Translations under genes and position numbers: made by a program
Shown here: positions 28,369 to 36,128 of the stretch, in pieces
How the letters are laid out: each line of letters begins with the position of its first letter
Numbering within the stretch: the stretch's first letter is position 1
Source: Acidimicrobiaceae bacterium
GTDB lineage: Bacteria > Actinomycetota > Acidimicrobiia > Acidimicrobiales > Ilumatobacteraceae
Direction: 5' to 3'
Assembly: GCA_016722025.1 (NCBI GenBank)
Contig: JADKGZ010000013.1
Coordinates: 62,001-126,000 of the forward strand
DNA length: 64,000 nucleotides
Notes under the pieces: model-generated
What the model was told of the DNA's origin: nothing
The model's input: only the letters and a program-made list of their open reading frames with translations
Database searches by the model: none

Positions 28369-28947
28369 TCAGGGCGTGAGCAGCGCGTCGACGTGGCGCT
28401 GCAGCTGGTCGATGCCGGTGCCCTTGGAGGCACTGACCCACATGATGTCGCCCTGTTCGAGCGCGCAACCCTTGGCCAGTTCCTTCTTGCGTGTGGCCAG
28501 CTTCGACGGGCGCACCTTGTCGATCTTGGTGGCCACCACGGTGTGCGGAACACCGCTGGCGCGCAGCCACTCCAGCATCTGCACATCGAGCTTGGTGGGC
28601 CCGATCTCGCCGTCGACGAGCACGAACACCAGCTCCAACCCTTCGCGCTCGAGCAGGTAGCCCTCGATCATCGCCTGCCAGGTGGAACGCTCACGGCCGG
28701 GCACCTTGGCGTAGCCGTACCCCGGCAGGTCGACCACGGTGCCGCCCGACGGCAGCACGAACATGTTGAGTAGCTGCGTGCGGCCCGGCGTGTTGGAGAC
28801 GCGGGCCAGCTGGCGACGATTGGCGAGCGCGTTGATGACCGACGACTTGCCGACGTTGCTGCGACCCACGAACGCGGCCTCGCACGGCGTGGGTGGGAGA
28901 TCGGAGTAGCGCTTCGCCGAGGTGACGAAGGTGAATTGCAGAGGCAC
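28369..28947 (-). CDS. engB: Ribosome-biogenesis GTP-binding protein EngB (YsxC/YihA)
   Basis: This 192-residue GTPase is needed for assembly of the large ribosomal subunit. G1 is GRSNVGKSSVINAL, G2 is TPGRTQ, G3 is DLPGYGYAKV, G4 is TKIDK and G5 is VSASKG. The frame stays open far upstream, but family similarity begins at PLQFTFVTSAKRYSDLP, so the GTG at 28947 is chosen. It is divergent from the transporter gene at 28996 and the intergenic region is only 48 bases. Confidence 0.94.
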   Translation of the reverse strand: MPLQFTFVTSAKRYSDLPPTPCEAAFVGRSNVGKSSVINALANRRQLARVSNTPGRTQLLNMFVLPSGGTVVDLPGYGYAKVPGRERSTWQAMIEGYLLEREGLELVFVLVDGEIGPTKLDVQMLEWLRASGVPHTVVATKIDKVRPSKLATRKKELAKGCALEQGDIMWVSASKGTGIDQLQRHVDALLTP

Positions 28948-28995
28948 GCTCGTCACCGTAGACCGTGCGTGCGGAGCGATGGGTAACGTCGGCTC

Positions 28996-30225
28996 GTGCC
29001 GCTGCTGCCTCCGCACACTCACCGTGATGCGGGGGTGCTGCTCACCACCCGTGGCATCCGCGGCTTCGTCGACGGAATCATCAGCCTGTCCATCACGGCG
29101 CTGCTGCCGCTGTTCGGGTTCAGCGGCCTGCAGATCGGCATCATCGTCACCGGCATGTTGTTGGGGTCGGCGGCGGCGACCGTGCTGGTGGGCACCAAGG
29201 GCTACGCGGTGCCTCGGCGCACCTTGCTGTTCGCCGGCTCTGCACTGATGATCGCGACCGGCACGTTGTTCGGCTTGTTCACCTCGTTCGTGGCGCTGCT
29301 GGTGGTAGGGGTGATCGGCACGCTGAACCCGACGGCCGGTGACGTGAGCGTGTTCTTGCCACTGGAGCAGTCGATGCTGGCGGGTACCACGCCCGCCGTC
29401 TCGCGCACGGCGTTGTACGCCAGGTACACCTTCGTGGGCGGCATCGCCGGTGCATTCGGCACCCTGGCCATCCGCATCCCGGAGGCCATCGCCCAGCACA
29501 CGGCGATGTCGGAAGAGGCCGCACTGCGATGGTGCTTCGCGGTGTACGTGCTGGCCGGCGTGGTGGTGCTGCTGCTGTACCGCCGGCTCGACGGCGCAGA
29601 GGCGTCGGCTCATGCCGCTGCGGCAGAACCGCTGGGTCGATCGAAGCGGGTGGTGTACCGGCTGGCCGCGCTGTTCTCGCTCGACGCCTTCGGCGGCGGG
29701 TTCGTGGTGCAGTCGATGCTGGCCCTCTGGTTGTTCCGCCGCTTCGACCTCTCCGTCGGGGCGGCCGGCACGCTGTTGTTCGTCACCGGCACGCTCAGCG
29801 CCGCCTCGGGTTTCGTGGCCGCATGGTTGGCGGCGCGCATCGGGCTCGTGCGCACGATGGTGTTCACCCACCTCCCGGCCAACTGCTTCCTGATCGCCGC
29901 TGCGTTCATGCCGACGATGCCGTTGGCAGTGACGATGTTGGTGCTGCGCAGCCTGCTCAGCTCGATGGACGTGCCGGCGCGCACGTCGTACGTGATGGCG
30001 GTGGTGTCTCCGGCCGAGCGCGCTGCCGCGGCGAGCGTCACCAACGTGCCGCGCAGCTTGGCCGCAGCACTGCCGCCGACCGCTGCGGGGTGGATGCTGG
30101 ACCAGAGCACGTTCGGGTGGCCGCTGGTGATCGCGGGCACGGCCAAGATCGTGTACGACCTGCTGTTGCTGCGCCAGTTCCAGCACGTGCGCCCCGAGGA
30201 GGAGCAGGCTCAGGATGCGCGATAG
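28996..30225 (+). CDS. Major facilitator superfamily transporter
   Basis: This 409-residue protein has about twelve hydrophobic segments. The first half holds GVLLTTRGIRGFVDGIISLS and the second half ALFSLDAFGGGFVVQSMLAL. The conserved N-terminal pattern and the RTSYVMAVVSPAERAAAASV loop match a group of actinobacterial and archaeal MFS proteins annotated only as transporters. The start is a GTG. The gene ends 16 bases inside the convergent apbE gene. The substrate is unknown. Confidence 0.85.
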   Translation: MPLLPPHTHRDAGVLLTTRGIRGFVDGIISLSITALLPLFGFSGLQIGIIVTGMLLGSAAATVLVGTKGYAVPRRTLLFAGSALMIATGTLFGLFTSFVALLVVGVIGTLNPTAGDVSVFLPLEQSMLAGTTPAVSRTALYARYTFVGGIAGAFGTLAIRIPEAIAQHTAMSEEAALRWCFAVYVLAGVVVLLLYRRLDGAEASAHAAAAEPLGRSKRVVYRLAALFSLDAFGGGFVVQSMLALWLFRRFDLSVGAAGTLLFVTGTLSAASGFVAAWLAARIGLVRTMVFTHLPANCFLIAAAFMPTMPLAVTMLVLRSLLSSMDVPARTSYVMAVVSPAERAAAASVTNVPRSLAAALPPTAAGWMLDQSTFGWPLVIAGTAKIVYDLLLLRQFQHVRPEEEQAQDAR

Positions 30226-30977
30226 GCGTTGAACGCATCGGTGGCGATCACCGTGCCGTCGGGGGTGATGACACAGCCGCTGTAGCCCTGGTGCCGCGCC
30301 AACCAGTAGAGGCCGTCGACACCCATCACGAAGAGCGTGGTTGCATACGCATCGGCGTCGGCCAGGTCTGGGCCGATGACAGTGGCGCTTGCCAGGTGGC
30401 AGATCGGGTGACCGTTGCGCGGGTCGACGATGTGGGTGCCGCGCTCGTACGTGCCGCTGGTGGCGACGGCGAGTGGCCCCGCTCCGTGCAGCACCAGCGC
30501 GAGCGCCATCGGGTCGTCGGGGTGCCGCACACCGACCCGCCACTCCACGCCACCGTGGTCGAGGCCGCCGAGTGCCACATCACCACCGGCGTTGAGGCAG
30601 AAGTCGATCACCCCGCGGCTGCGCAGCAGGCCGACGGCACGTTGCACCGACCAGCCCTTCACGTAGCCGCATGGATCGAACCTGGTGCCGTTCGGTGAGG
30701 GCAGCGACCACACGTCGAACAGCCCGTCGGTGTCCTCGGCCAGTTCGCCGCAGCGTTGCAGCACCTCGCGCACGTCGTCGCCGACTTCCGCGTCGGTGGG
30801 CGCCAACTCGCCGCGGCCGATGCGACTGATGACGCTGGCCTCCTTGTACGGGCTGAACACCTCGTCGACCTCGTGGAACCACGCGACCAGCTCATCGACG
30901 AGCGATCGGTCGTGCGAGTCGACGATGTCGATGCTGACGGTGGTTCCCATCACTGCTTCGACGTGGTGAAGGCTCAC
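30210..30977 (-). CDS. apbE: FAD:protein FMN transferase (ApbE)
   Basis: This 255-residue enzyme attaches FMN from FAD to a Thr or Ser in the FMN-binding domain of a partner protein. Family blocks are MGTTVSIDI, the DEVFSPYKEASVISRI region, GYVKGWSVQRAV, LNAGGDVALGG and the Asp-rich DADAYATTLFVMG that binds Mg. No signal peptide is seen, so it probably acts in the cytoplasm. The gene starts 2 bases after the stop of an FMN-binding protein gene, its probable substrate, with a ferric-reductase-like gene before that. Confidence 0.93.
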   Translation of the reverse strand: MSLHHVEAVMGTTVSIDIVDSHDRSLVDELVAWFHEVDEVFSPYKEASVISRIGRGELAPTDAEVGDDVREVLQRCGELAEDTDGLFDVWSLPSPNGTRFDPCGYVKGWSVQRAVGLLRSRGVIDFCLNAGGDVALGGLDHGGVEWRVGVRHPDDPMALALVLHGAGPLAVATSGTYERGTHIVDPRNGHPICHLASATVIGPDLADADAYATTLFVMGVDGLYWLARHQGYSGCVITPDGTVIATDAFNAYRAS

Positions 30978-30979
30978 GT

Positions 30980-31810
30980 TCAGCCGCTGATGCCCGACGC
31001 GGCCTTGGCGGCGTCGATCGCCGACTGCAGCGAGATGCGATAGCTCACCGAGGTGTAGGTGGCTCCCGACACCGTGCTCACATCGGCCTGCTGGGTGGTG
31101 ATCGCTTCACTGATCAACGTGGGCAACGCGGCCTCGTTGATGCGGACGCTCTTGCGGTCGCCGTCGGGGTACCGCAGGATCTGCACGTCGCTGATCTGGC
31201 CGCCGCTGTACACCACCTGCACCTGCACGGTGCCCCAGCGGTTGGTGTCGCCGGCGCCCACGTAGGTGCCGTCGACCACACCCGCGACCGCGGCAGCAGT
31301 CGTGGCCGGAGCAACGGTGGTCGCCTGCTCCACGGTCGTGGCGTCAGTCGTGGCGTCAGTCGTGGCGTCGATCGTGGCGTCGATCGTGGCGGCGGTCGTC
31401 GCTGTCGGCTCGGCGGTGGTGGTGGCTGGAACGGCCGTGATCAACGGATCGCCGGCGGTGCCGGTGGTGAGCTGGATCGAATCGGTGCTGCCGTCCTGGC
31501 CGGCGAACACGCCGGCCAAGCCGATGGTGGTGACTGCGCTCAGCGCCAGTGAGGCGAGCTTGGCGGCGCGAGCCGGCTTGGCGCGGCGGCCCGCCTTGCC
31601 GGCGGTGGGCGACGGCTTGGTGTTGCCGCGGGCGGCCGACAGCGCCGCCAGCCGCGCGTGCGCATCCGTCGGTGCCGTGCCGTGTGGTGAGGTCGTGCGT
31701 TCCTGAGGGCGGGCGCCGGGTGTGGGCGGCGGCAGGGTGTTGCGGGTGCGACCGTCGTGTTGCTGCAGGAGGGGGTCGATCGGCCGCTGAGGTCTGCGAG
31801 GCGTGTTCAT
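30980..31810 (-). CDS. Membrane-anchored protein with FMN-binding domain
   Basis: This 276-residue protein has a basic, Pro-rich cytoplasmic part (1-80), a membrane helix (about 86-105, LASLALSAVTTIGLAGVFAG), a Thr/Ala linker of 12-base repeats and a C-terminal FMN-binding domain (about 180-276). The flavinylation site is VSGATYTS with Thr252 as the likely attachment residue. The residue three before the SGAT motif is Ser, where most targets have Asp. It lies between apbE and a ferric-reductase-like gene, so it is probably the flavin carrier of an extracytoplasmic electron-transfer chain. The electron acceptor is unknown. Confidence 0.88.
   Translation of the reverse strand: MNTPRRPQRPIDPLLQQHDGRTRNTLPPPTPGARPQERTTSPHGTAPTDAHARLAALSAARGNTKPSPTAGKAGRRAKPARAAKLASLALSAVTTIGLAGVFAGQDGSTDSIQLTTGTAGDPLITAVPATTTAEPTATTAATIDATIDATTDATTDATTVEQATTVAPATTAAAVAGVVDGTYVGAGDTNRWGTVQVQVVYSGGQISDVQILRYPDGDRKSVRINEAALPTLISEAITTQQADVSTVSGATYTSVSYRISLQSAIDAAKAASGISG
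31335..31394. repeat. Five 12-base units in the linker of the FMN-binding protein
   Basis: Five consecutive 12-base units, consensus RTCGTGGCGTCR, lie at 31335-31394. They encode a four-residue repeat of Asp-Ala-Thr plus Thr or Ile on the minus strand. They lengthen the linker between the membrane helix and the FMN domain and may vary in number between strains. Confidence 0.85.
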
Positions 31811-31844
31811 GGGGGAACTGCTTCCGGAATCGATGGTGGAGGGT

Positions 31845-32387
31845 TCAGAGCGCTGCTCGACGGCGTTGGGCGATGCCGAGCAGGCGAATGGTGATGGGAT
31901 AGACGGCCAGGCCGATGAGCAGCGCGAGGCCGCGGGTGAAGTACACCGACATCGAGTCGCTCCCGGATTGGTAGGCGTGCACACCGGAGAGCACGACTGC
32001 GGGGATGGCGACGAGGTGCACCGCATGCCAGGCCTTGCGCGGCAGTCGACGGCGGATGCGGGCGATGGATGGCAGCACCACGATGACGAACAGCCAGAAG
32101 GCGATCACGCCCCAGCCGATTCCCCAACCGACCTTGCTGTTGGGCACCAACAGATCGACGAAGGCGAGCCCGGCCTCGGTGTCGAGGAAGGAGACCAGCA
32201 TGTGGATGCCGATGAAGACCAGCGTGAGGCCACCGAGGTAGTTGTGCAGCGCGAGCCACCAGTTGGGCTTCAGGCGCGTTCCGGTGTTGCGGGCGGAGAA
32301 GAAGAGGCCCCACACCAACGTGGCGACCGCCAGCACCGCGGCGACGATGCCGGTGGAGCGAGTGAGGTACCACATCCACGAGTTCAC
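31845..32387 (-). CDS. Ferric reductase-like transmembrane cytochrome b
   Basis: This 180-residue membrane protein has six helices and the histidine pattern of the ferric-reductase/YedZ-type cytochrome b family: ALHNYLGGLTLVFIGIHML in one helix pair and WHAVHLVAIPAVVLSGVH in another, giving two haem sites. It would carry electrons across the membrane to the flavinylated protein encoded 34 bases downstream. The start is a GTG (32387). The gene is the first of the three-gene flavinylation operon. Confidence 0.88.
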   Translation of the reverse strand: MNSWMWYLTRSTGIVAAVLAVATLVWGLFFSARNTGTRLKPNWWLALHNYLGGLTLVFIGIHMLVSFLDTEAGLAFVDLLVPNSKVGWGIGWGVIAFWLFVIVVLPSIARIRRRLPRKAWHAVHLVAIPAVVLSGVHAYQSGSDSMSVYFTRGLALLIGLAVYPITIRLLGIAQRRRAAL

Positions 32388-32462
32388 GCAGTCAGTGTGA
32401 TCGACGAGTGTGAATGAAGTGTCGCGCCCAGGTTGGAGTTGCGTAAGAGCCGGGCGACGCGC

Positions 32463-34631
32463 TCAGCGAGGTGCCAGCAACCGCTCGACGGCTGCTTCGA
32501 TCTCGGGTTCGCTGAGCAGCATCAGCTTGGCGGCGTCGCCCAGCGGGATGAAGCTGTCCTTGCTCGTCACTCTGGCCATCCGCCCGCCGAACCCGCCGTC
32601 GATGAGCGCCGCCAGCACACCCTCGGCAACACCGCCCGAGCATCGGGTCTCGTCCACCACCAGCACGGCGCCGGTGGCCTCGGCTTCGCGCAGGATGTCG
32701 TCGATCGGCAACGGGGCGATCCAGCGCATGTCGACCACCCGGGCACCGATGCCGCGAGCGAGCAGCCGATACGCGGCTCGCAGCGACATGTACACGCCAT
32801 TGCCGAACGTGAGCAAGGTGATGTCGGTGCCGTCGCCGTAGGTGCGGGCCGCGCCGATGGGCACGTGCTCACCCGGAGTGGGAGCAGCCAGCCACAGGCG
32901 GTCACCGGGCTCGATCAGGTCGGTCGTGTGGTAGCGGGCGATGGGTTCCACGATCACGCTCACCGTGCCATCGACTTGCGCTGCGGCCACCAGCGTGCGC
33001 AGCATCGCCGCCGCATCGTCGGGTCGGGCCGGCACGGCCACCACCACGCCGGGCAGATCGCGCAGCACGGTGAGCGAGTCGTCGTTGTGGAAGTGGCCGC
33101 CGAACCCCTCCTGGTATCCGAGGCCGGCGATGCGCACCACCATCCCGTTGCGGTACTGGCCGTTGGAGAAGAACTGCAGCGTCGATGCCTCACCGCGCAG
33201 CTGATCCTCTGCGTTGTGCAGGTAGGCGAGGTACTGGATCTCGGCGATGGGCAGGAACCCGCTGATGGCCGCGCCGTTGGCCAGGCCGAGGATGCTGGTC
33301 TCGTCGAGCAACGTGTCGAACACGCGGGCGGCGCCGGCCTGTGCGAGCAGACCCTTGGTGACGCCGTAGACGCCGCCTTTGGCGGCCACGTCCTCGCCGA
33401 ACAGCAGCATGTTGTCGTGCGTGTGCAACAGGTCGGCCAGCGTGGCGTTGATGGCCTGCGCCAGCGTGAGCGGTTCGCCGGTGTCAGCACCTGTGGCATC
33501 AGGGGTGAGCGTTGCGCCCGCCGCGATGGCGACAGCCTGCGGTGTACGCGGGGCCAGCGGCGCGAGCACCTCCTCGGCGGTGGCCAGTTGCGGCCATTGC
33601 GCCACGGTGGTGGCCACCTCGTACACACGGGCACGGAGGTCGTCGTGGCGGGCGGCCAGCCCGTCGGCGGTGTGGTGTCCGCTGGCGACCAGGCGGCGAG
33701 CGGTGGCCAGGATGGGGTCGCGGTCGGCATCGGCGCGCAGCTCGGCCGGCGTGCGGTAGGCCACCTCCACGTCGGTACCCGCGTGGCCACCGAAGCGGAC
33801 GGTGCGCAGGTGCAAGAACGCCGGCCGCCGCTGCGTGCGCACCCACTCGCCCAACTCGGCCGTCACCGCCAGCACCGCCTCGGGGTCGGTGCCGTCGACG
33901 CCGGCGTAGCGCAGGTGCGGCCGGTTGCCGTACGCGCTCTCGATCCAGCCGGCGGGCGTGCGCACGCTGATGCCCAGCCCGTTGTCCTCGCAGACGAACA
34001 GCAACGGCAGCGGCAGGCGTTGATGCGCACAGTGCAGCGCGGTGTTGATCGCGCCGGCGGCGACGGCGTGGTTGGCCGAGGCGTCTCCGAAGGAGCACAC
34101 GGCGAGCGCATCGGTGGGCCACGGCGACTCGACGCGCAGGCGCGCTGCGCGGCCGATGGCGAAGGCGACGCCCACGGCCCGGGGCAGGTGTGAGGCGATG
34201 GTGGACGTCTGCGGGATCACCGCCAGGTCGTGGCGGCCGAACACCTTGTGCCGCCCGCCGGCGATGGGCTCGGCGGTGGCGGCGACCATGCCGGCGAGGA
34301 TGTCGTGCACCCCGCCGAGGCCGGCGCGGGCGAGGTAGAAGCCCCCACTGCGGTAGTGCAGAAGCGCCGGGTCGGAAGTCCGCAACCCCATCGCCACGGC
34401 GGCGTTGCTCTCGTGCCCCGACGAGCCGATCGTGTAGTAGCCCTTGCCCTGGCCCCGCAACCAGCGTGCGGCCTGGTCGCAGTGGCGGCTGGCGACCTGC
34501 ACGTCGAACAGCCGCTCCAGTGCAGCGAGGCCACCGGTTGCCAGCGGCGCCGGCACGATCGATGCGGTCGCCAGCGCGCGCAGCGAGTCGACGAGTTGTG
34601 CTTCCAGCGCGCTGCGTTCAGGGGTGCCCAC
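32463..34631 (-). CDS. Fused alpha/beta E1 component of a 2-oxoacid dehydrogenase (branched-chain or pyruvate type)
   Basis: This 722-residue thiamine-diphosphate enzyme joins both E1 chains in one polypeptide. The alpha part (about 40-370) has the TPP motif in CSFGDASANHAVAAGAIN and the phosphorylation-loop-like RFGGHAGTDVE. The beta part (about 390-722) has LLFGEDVAAKGGVYGVTKG and EIQYLAYLHNAEDQL. Fused E1 proteins decarboxylate branched-chain 2-oxoacids or related compounds and pass the acyl group to lipoyl-E2. No E2 or E3 gene is nearby. The start is a GTG. The exact substrate is not decided by sequence. Confidence 0.9.
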   Translation of the reverse strand: MGTPERSALEAQLVDSLRALATASIVPAPLATGGLAALERLFDVQVASRHCDQAARWLRGQGKGYYTIGSSGHESNAAVAMGLRTSDPALLHYRSGGFYLARAGLGGVHDILAGMVAATAEPIAGGRHKVFGRHDLAVIPQTSTIASHLPRAVGVAFAIGRAARLRVESPWPTDALAVCSFGDASANHAVAAGAINTALHCAHQRLPLPLLFVCEDNGLGISVRTPAGWIESAYGNRPHLRYAGVDGTDPEAVLAVTAELGEWVRTQRRPAFLHLRTVRFGGHAGTDVEVAYRTPAELRADADRDPILATARRLVASGHHTADGLAARHDDLRARVYEVATTVAQWPQLATAEEVLAPLAPRTPQAVAIAAGATLTPDATGADTGEPLTLAQAINATLADLLHTHDNMLLFGEDVAAKGGVYGVTKGLLAQAGAARVFDTLLDETSILGLANGAAISGFLPIAEIQYLAYLHNAEDQLRGEASTLQFFSNGQYRNGMVVRIAGLGYQEGFGGHFHNDDSLTVLRDLPGVVVAVPARPDDAAAMLRTLVAAAQVDGTVSVIVEPIARYHTTDLIEPGDRLWLAAPTPGEHVPIGAARTYGDGTDITLLTFGNGVYMSLRAAYRLLARGIGARVVDMRWIAPLPIDDILREAEATGAVLVVDETRCSGGVAEGVLAALIDGGFGGRMARVTSKDSFIPLGDAAKLMLLSEPEIEAAVERLLAPR

Positions 34632-34691
34632 GGCTCCAGCTTGTCAGGTGCGCTACTGCGGGCGAGCCCGCTGCGCCGACAAGAAGTCGGT

Positions 34692-35183
34692 TCAGACGTC
34701 GACCCGATAGCGCACGATCAGCGGGTCGCCGCTGGGCTGCACCACTGCGCGATAGCGGTTGATCAGCGCGCGCATGGCCGAGTTCTCGCGCAGCACGTCG
34801 GCGATGATGCGGCGCACGCCTCGCTTGCGGGCCAGCACCAGCAATGCATCCATCAGGCGCGATCCCACGCCGAGGCCCTGGTAGTCGTCGATCACCGTCA
34901 CCGACAGCTCCGGTGGCCCCTCGGGGTTGCCCATCCAGCGGGCCACACCGATCGGCTTGCCCTCTGGGTGGTTGGGCAGGTCGGCCGCCGCGTCGAACGC
35001 GATGATCGCAGCGTCGACCATGCCGTCGACGTGCGCCAGTCGCTCGAGCACCCCCGGCGGCAACTCGCGCACCGCGGTGAAGAAGCGGAAGTGGCGCGAC
35101 TCGGGGCCGAGCTCTTCGAACGCCTCGGCGAAGTATCGGTCGAAATCCTCCGGTACTGCTTCGCGGGTGATGATCAGTGGCAT
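34692..35183 (-). CDS. GNAT-family N-acetyltransferase
   Basis: This 163-residue acetyltransferase has the acetyl-CoA pyrophosphate loop in DDYQGLGVGSRLMDALL and the preceding beta strand ELSVTVI. The N-terminal half (FRFFTAVRELPPGVLERLAHVDG) resembles stand-alone GNAT or Pat-like domains of actinobacteria. The open frame extends far upstream, but the ATG at 35183 begins the conserved part. The substrate is unknown. Confidence 0.87.
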   Translation of the reverse strand: MPLIITREAVPEDFDRYFAEAFEELGPESRHFRFFTAVRELPPGVLERLAHVDGMVDAAIIAFDAAADLPNHPEGKPIGVARWMGNPEGPPELSVTVIDDYQGLGVGSRLMDALLVLARKRGVRRIIADVLRENSAMRALINRYRAVVQPSGDPLIVRYRVDV

Positions 35184-35271
35184 GTGGTCGATGTGCACAT
35201 GATGCCTGAACGGCACGGCCCTGTCGGTGCGACTGTTGGCACGTCGACGGGCCGTGCTGTTCACGCGGCAG

Positions 35272-35298
35272 TCGAGCGACGCCATCGGCGTCGCTCGA
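35272..35298. terminator. Perfect 12-bp hairpin
   Basis: TCGAGCGACGCC (35272-35283) and GGCGTCGCTCGA (35287-35298) are exact inverted repeats with a three-base loop. The hairpin lies 9 bases after the stop of the small gene at 35308-35487 on the minus strand. There is no T run, so it may be a terminator or an mRNA-stability element. Confidence 0.6.
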
Positions 35299-35307
35299 TC
35301 GTGCCGA

Positions 35308-35487
35308 CTACTTCTCGTCGGTGACGTTCTCGATGACGTCCTTGACCTTCTCGGCAGCCATCTCGACCTTGTCGTCGATGGAGTCGGGCGTCTTGCTCTC
35401 GACGACGTCGGCAACCTTGTCGACTGCGTCGGTGACAGCCTTCTTGTTGCCACCGAGCAAACCCTTGATCTTGTCGAGCAGACCCAT
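35308..35487 (-). CDS. Small helical protein of the MT0933 antitoxin-like family
   Basis: This 59-residue protein begins MGLLDKIKGLLGGNKKAV and is helical and charged, with repeated Lys-Val-Asp blocks (DAVDKVADVVESKTPD, DKVEMAAEKVKDVI). This matches the small actinobacterial proteins named after MT0933/Rv0909, annotated as antitoxins. No toxin gene is adjacent, so it may be an orphan or have another role. A hairpin follows the stop. TTCCTCC on the plus strand just beyond the start (GGAGGAA on the coding strand) is its ribosome-binding site. Confidence 0.7.
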   Translation of the reverse strand: MGLLDKIKGLLGGNKKAVTDAVDKVADVVESKTPDSIDDKVEMAAEKVKDVIENVTDEK

Positions 35488-35680
35488 TTGTTTCTTCCTC
35501 CATGTGCGCGAAATGCGGCGCGCACCTTCGCACACCGGGCGCCAGCCGTCCAGCGCGAATCTGCAGCTCCGGCCAGGTGACATCACTCGGGACACGGCCT
35601 GACGCGAGTGCTGACGCGGGTGTTCGACACTTGCACGAGGTTCGAGATCGAGTGATCGACAACACCTCGGGAGGCTCGCC

Positions 35681-36103
35681 ATGGCAGTCACAGGTTCGCA
35701 ATCCAGCGCTTCGCCAGCCACGTTGATCGCTCTCGTCGTGGTGCTCGCCGGGCTTGATCTGGTCGGCGCGCTGCTGGCGAAGGAATGGACATCTGGTCGC
35801 AGCCCGTGGATGTTCGCGGGCGGTGCGCTGGTGTTCCTCCTGCTGTTCTCTGTCTATGCGATAGGACTCCGCTTCGCCGAGATGTCGACAGTGACCTTCG
35901 GATGGATCGTCGGGCTGCAGGTAGCGGTGCTGTTCCTGGAGCGGGTTCGGTACGGAGTGAGCCTCCCCACCGGGAAGTGGATCGCCATCGTCGCCATTCT
36001 CGGCTTGCAGGCCTACCTGGTACTGGCCCCGAACGACGGCGCGTCGGCCGCCGAACCACCGATCGAAGAAGTAGTGAGAGTGCAGGTGGCGACCAGCGCA
36101 TGA
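35681..36103 (+). CDS. Small multidrug resistance/EamA-like membrane protein
   Basis: This 140-residue protein has four predicted helices: LIALVVVLAGLDLVGALLA, MFAGGALVFLLLFSVYAIGL, FGWIVGLQVAVLFLERV and WIAIVAILGLQAYLVLA. The size and helix spacing resemble small multidrug resistance proteins, but the signature Glu of the first helix is replaced by Asp (GLDLVG). GGGAGG lies 6 bases before the ATG. It may be unrelated to the regulator gene that follows 25 bases later. Family and function are tentative. Confidence 0.65.
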   Translation: MAVTGSQSSASPATLIALVVVLAGLDLVGALLAKEWTSGRSPWMFAGGALVFLLLFSVYAIGLRFAEMSTVTFGWIVGLQVAVLFLERVRYGVSLPTGKWIAIVAILGLQAYLVLAPNDGASAAEPPIEEVVRVQVATSA

Positions 36104-36128
36104 TCGGGCTTCGTCTACGTTGCTGTCG

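Noticed and set aside
28948..30543. N-terminal extension of engB to more than 700 residues
   Set aside because: The extension is antisense to the MFS transporter gene and contains low-complexity sequence; EngB is normally about 190-210 residues.
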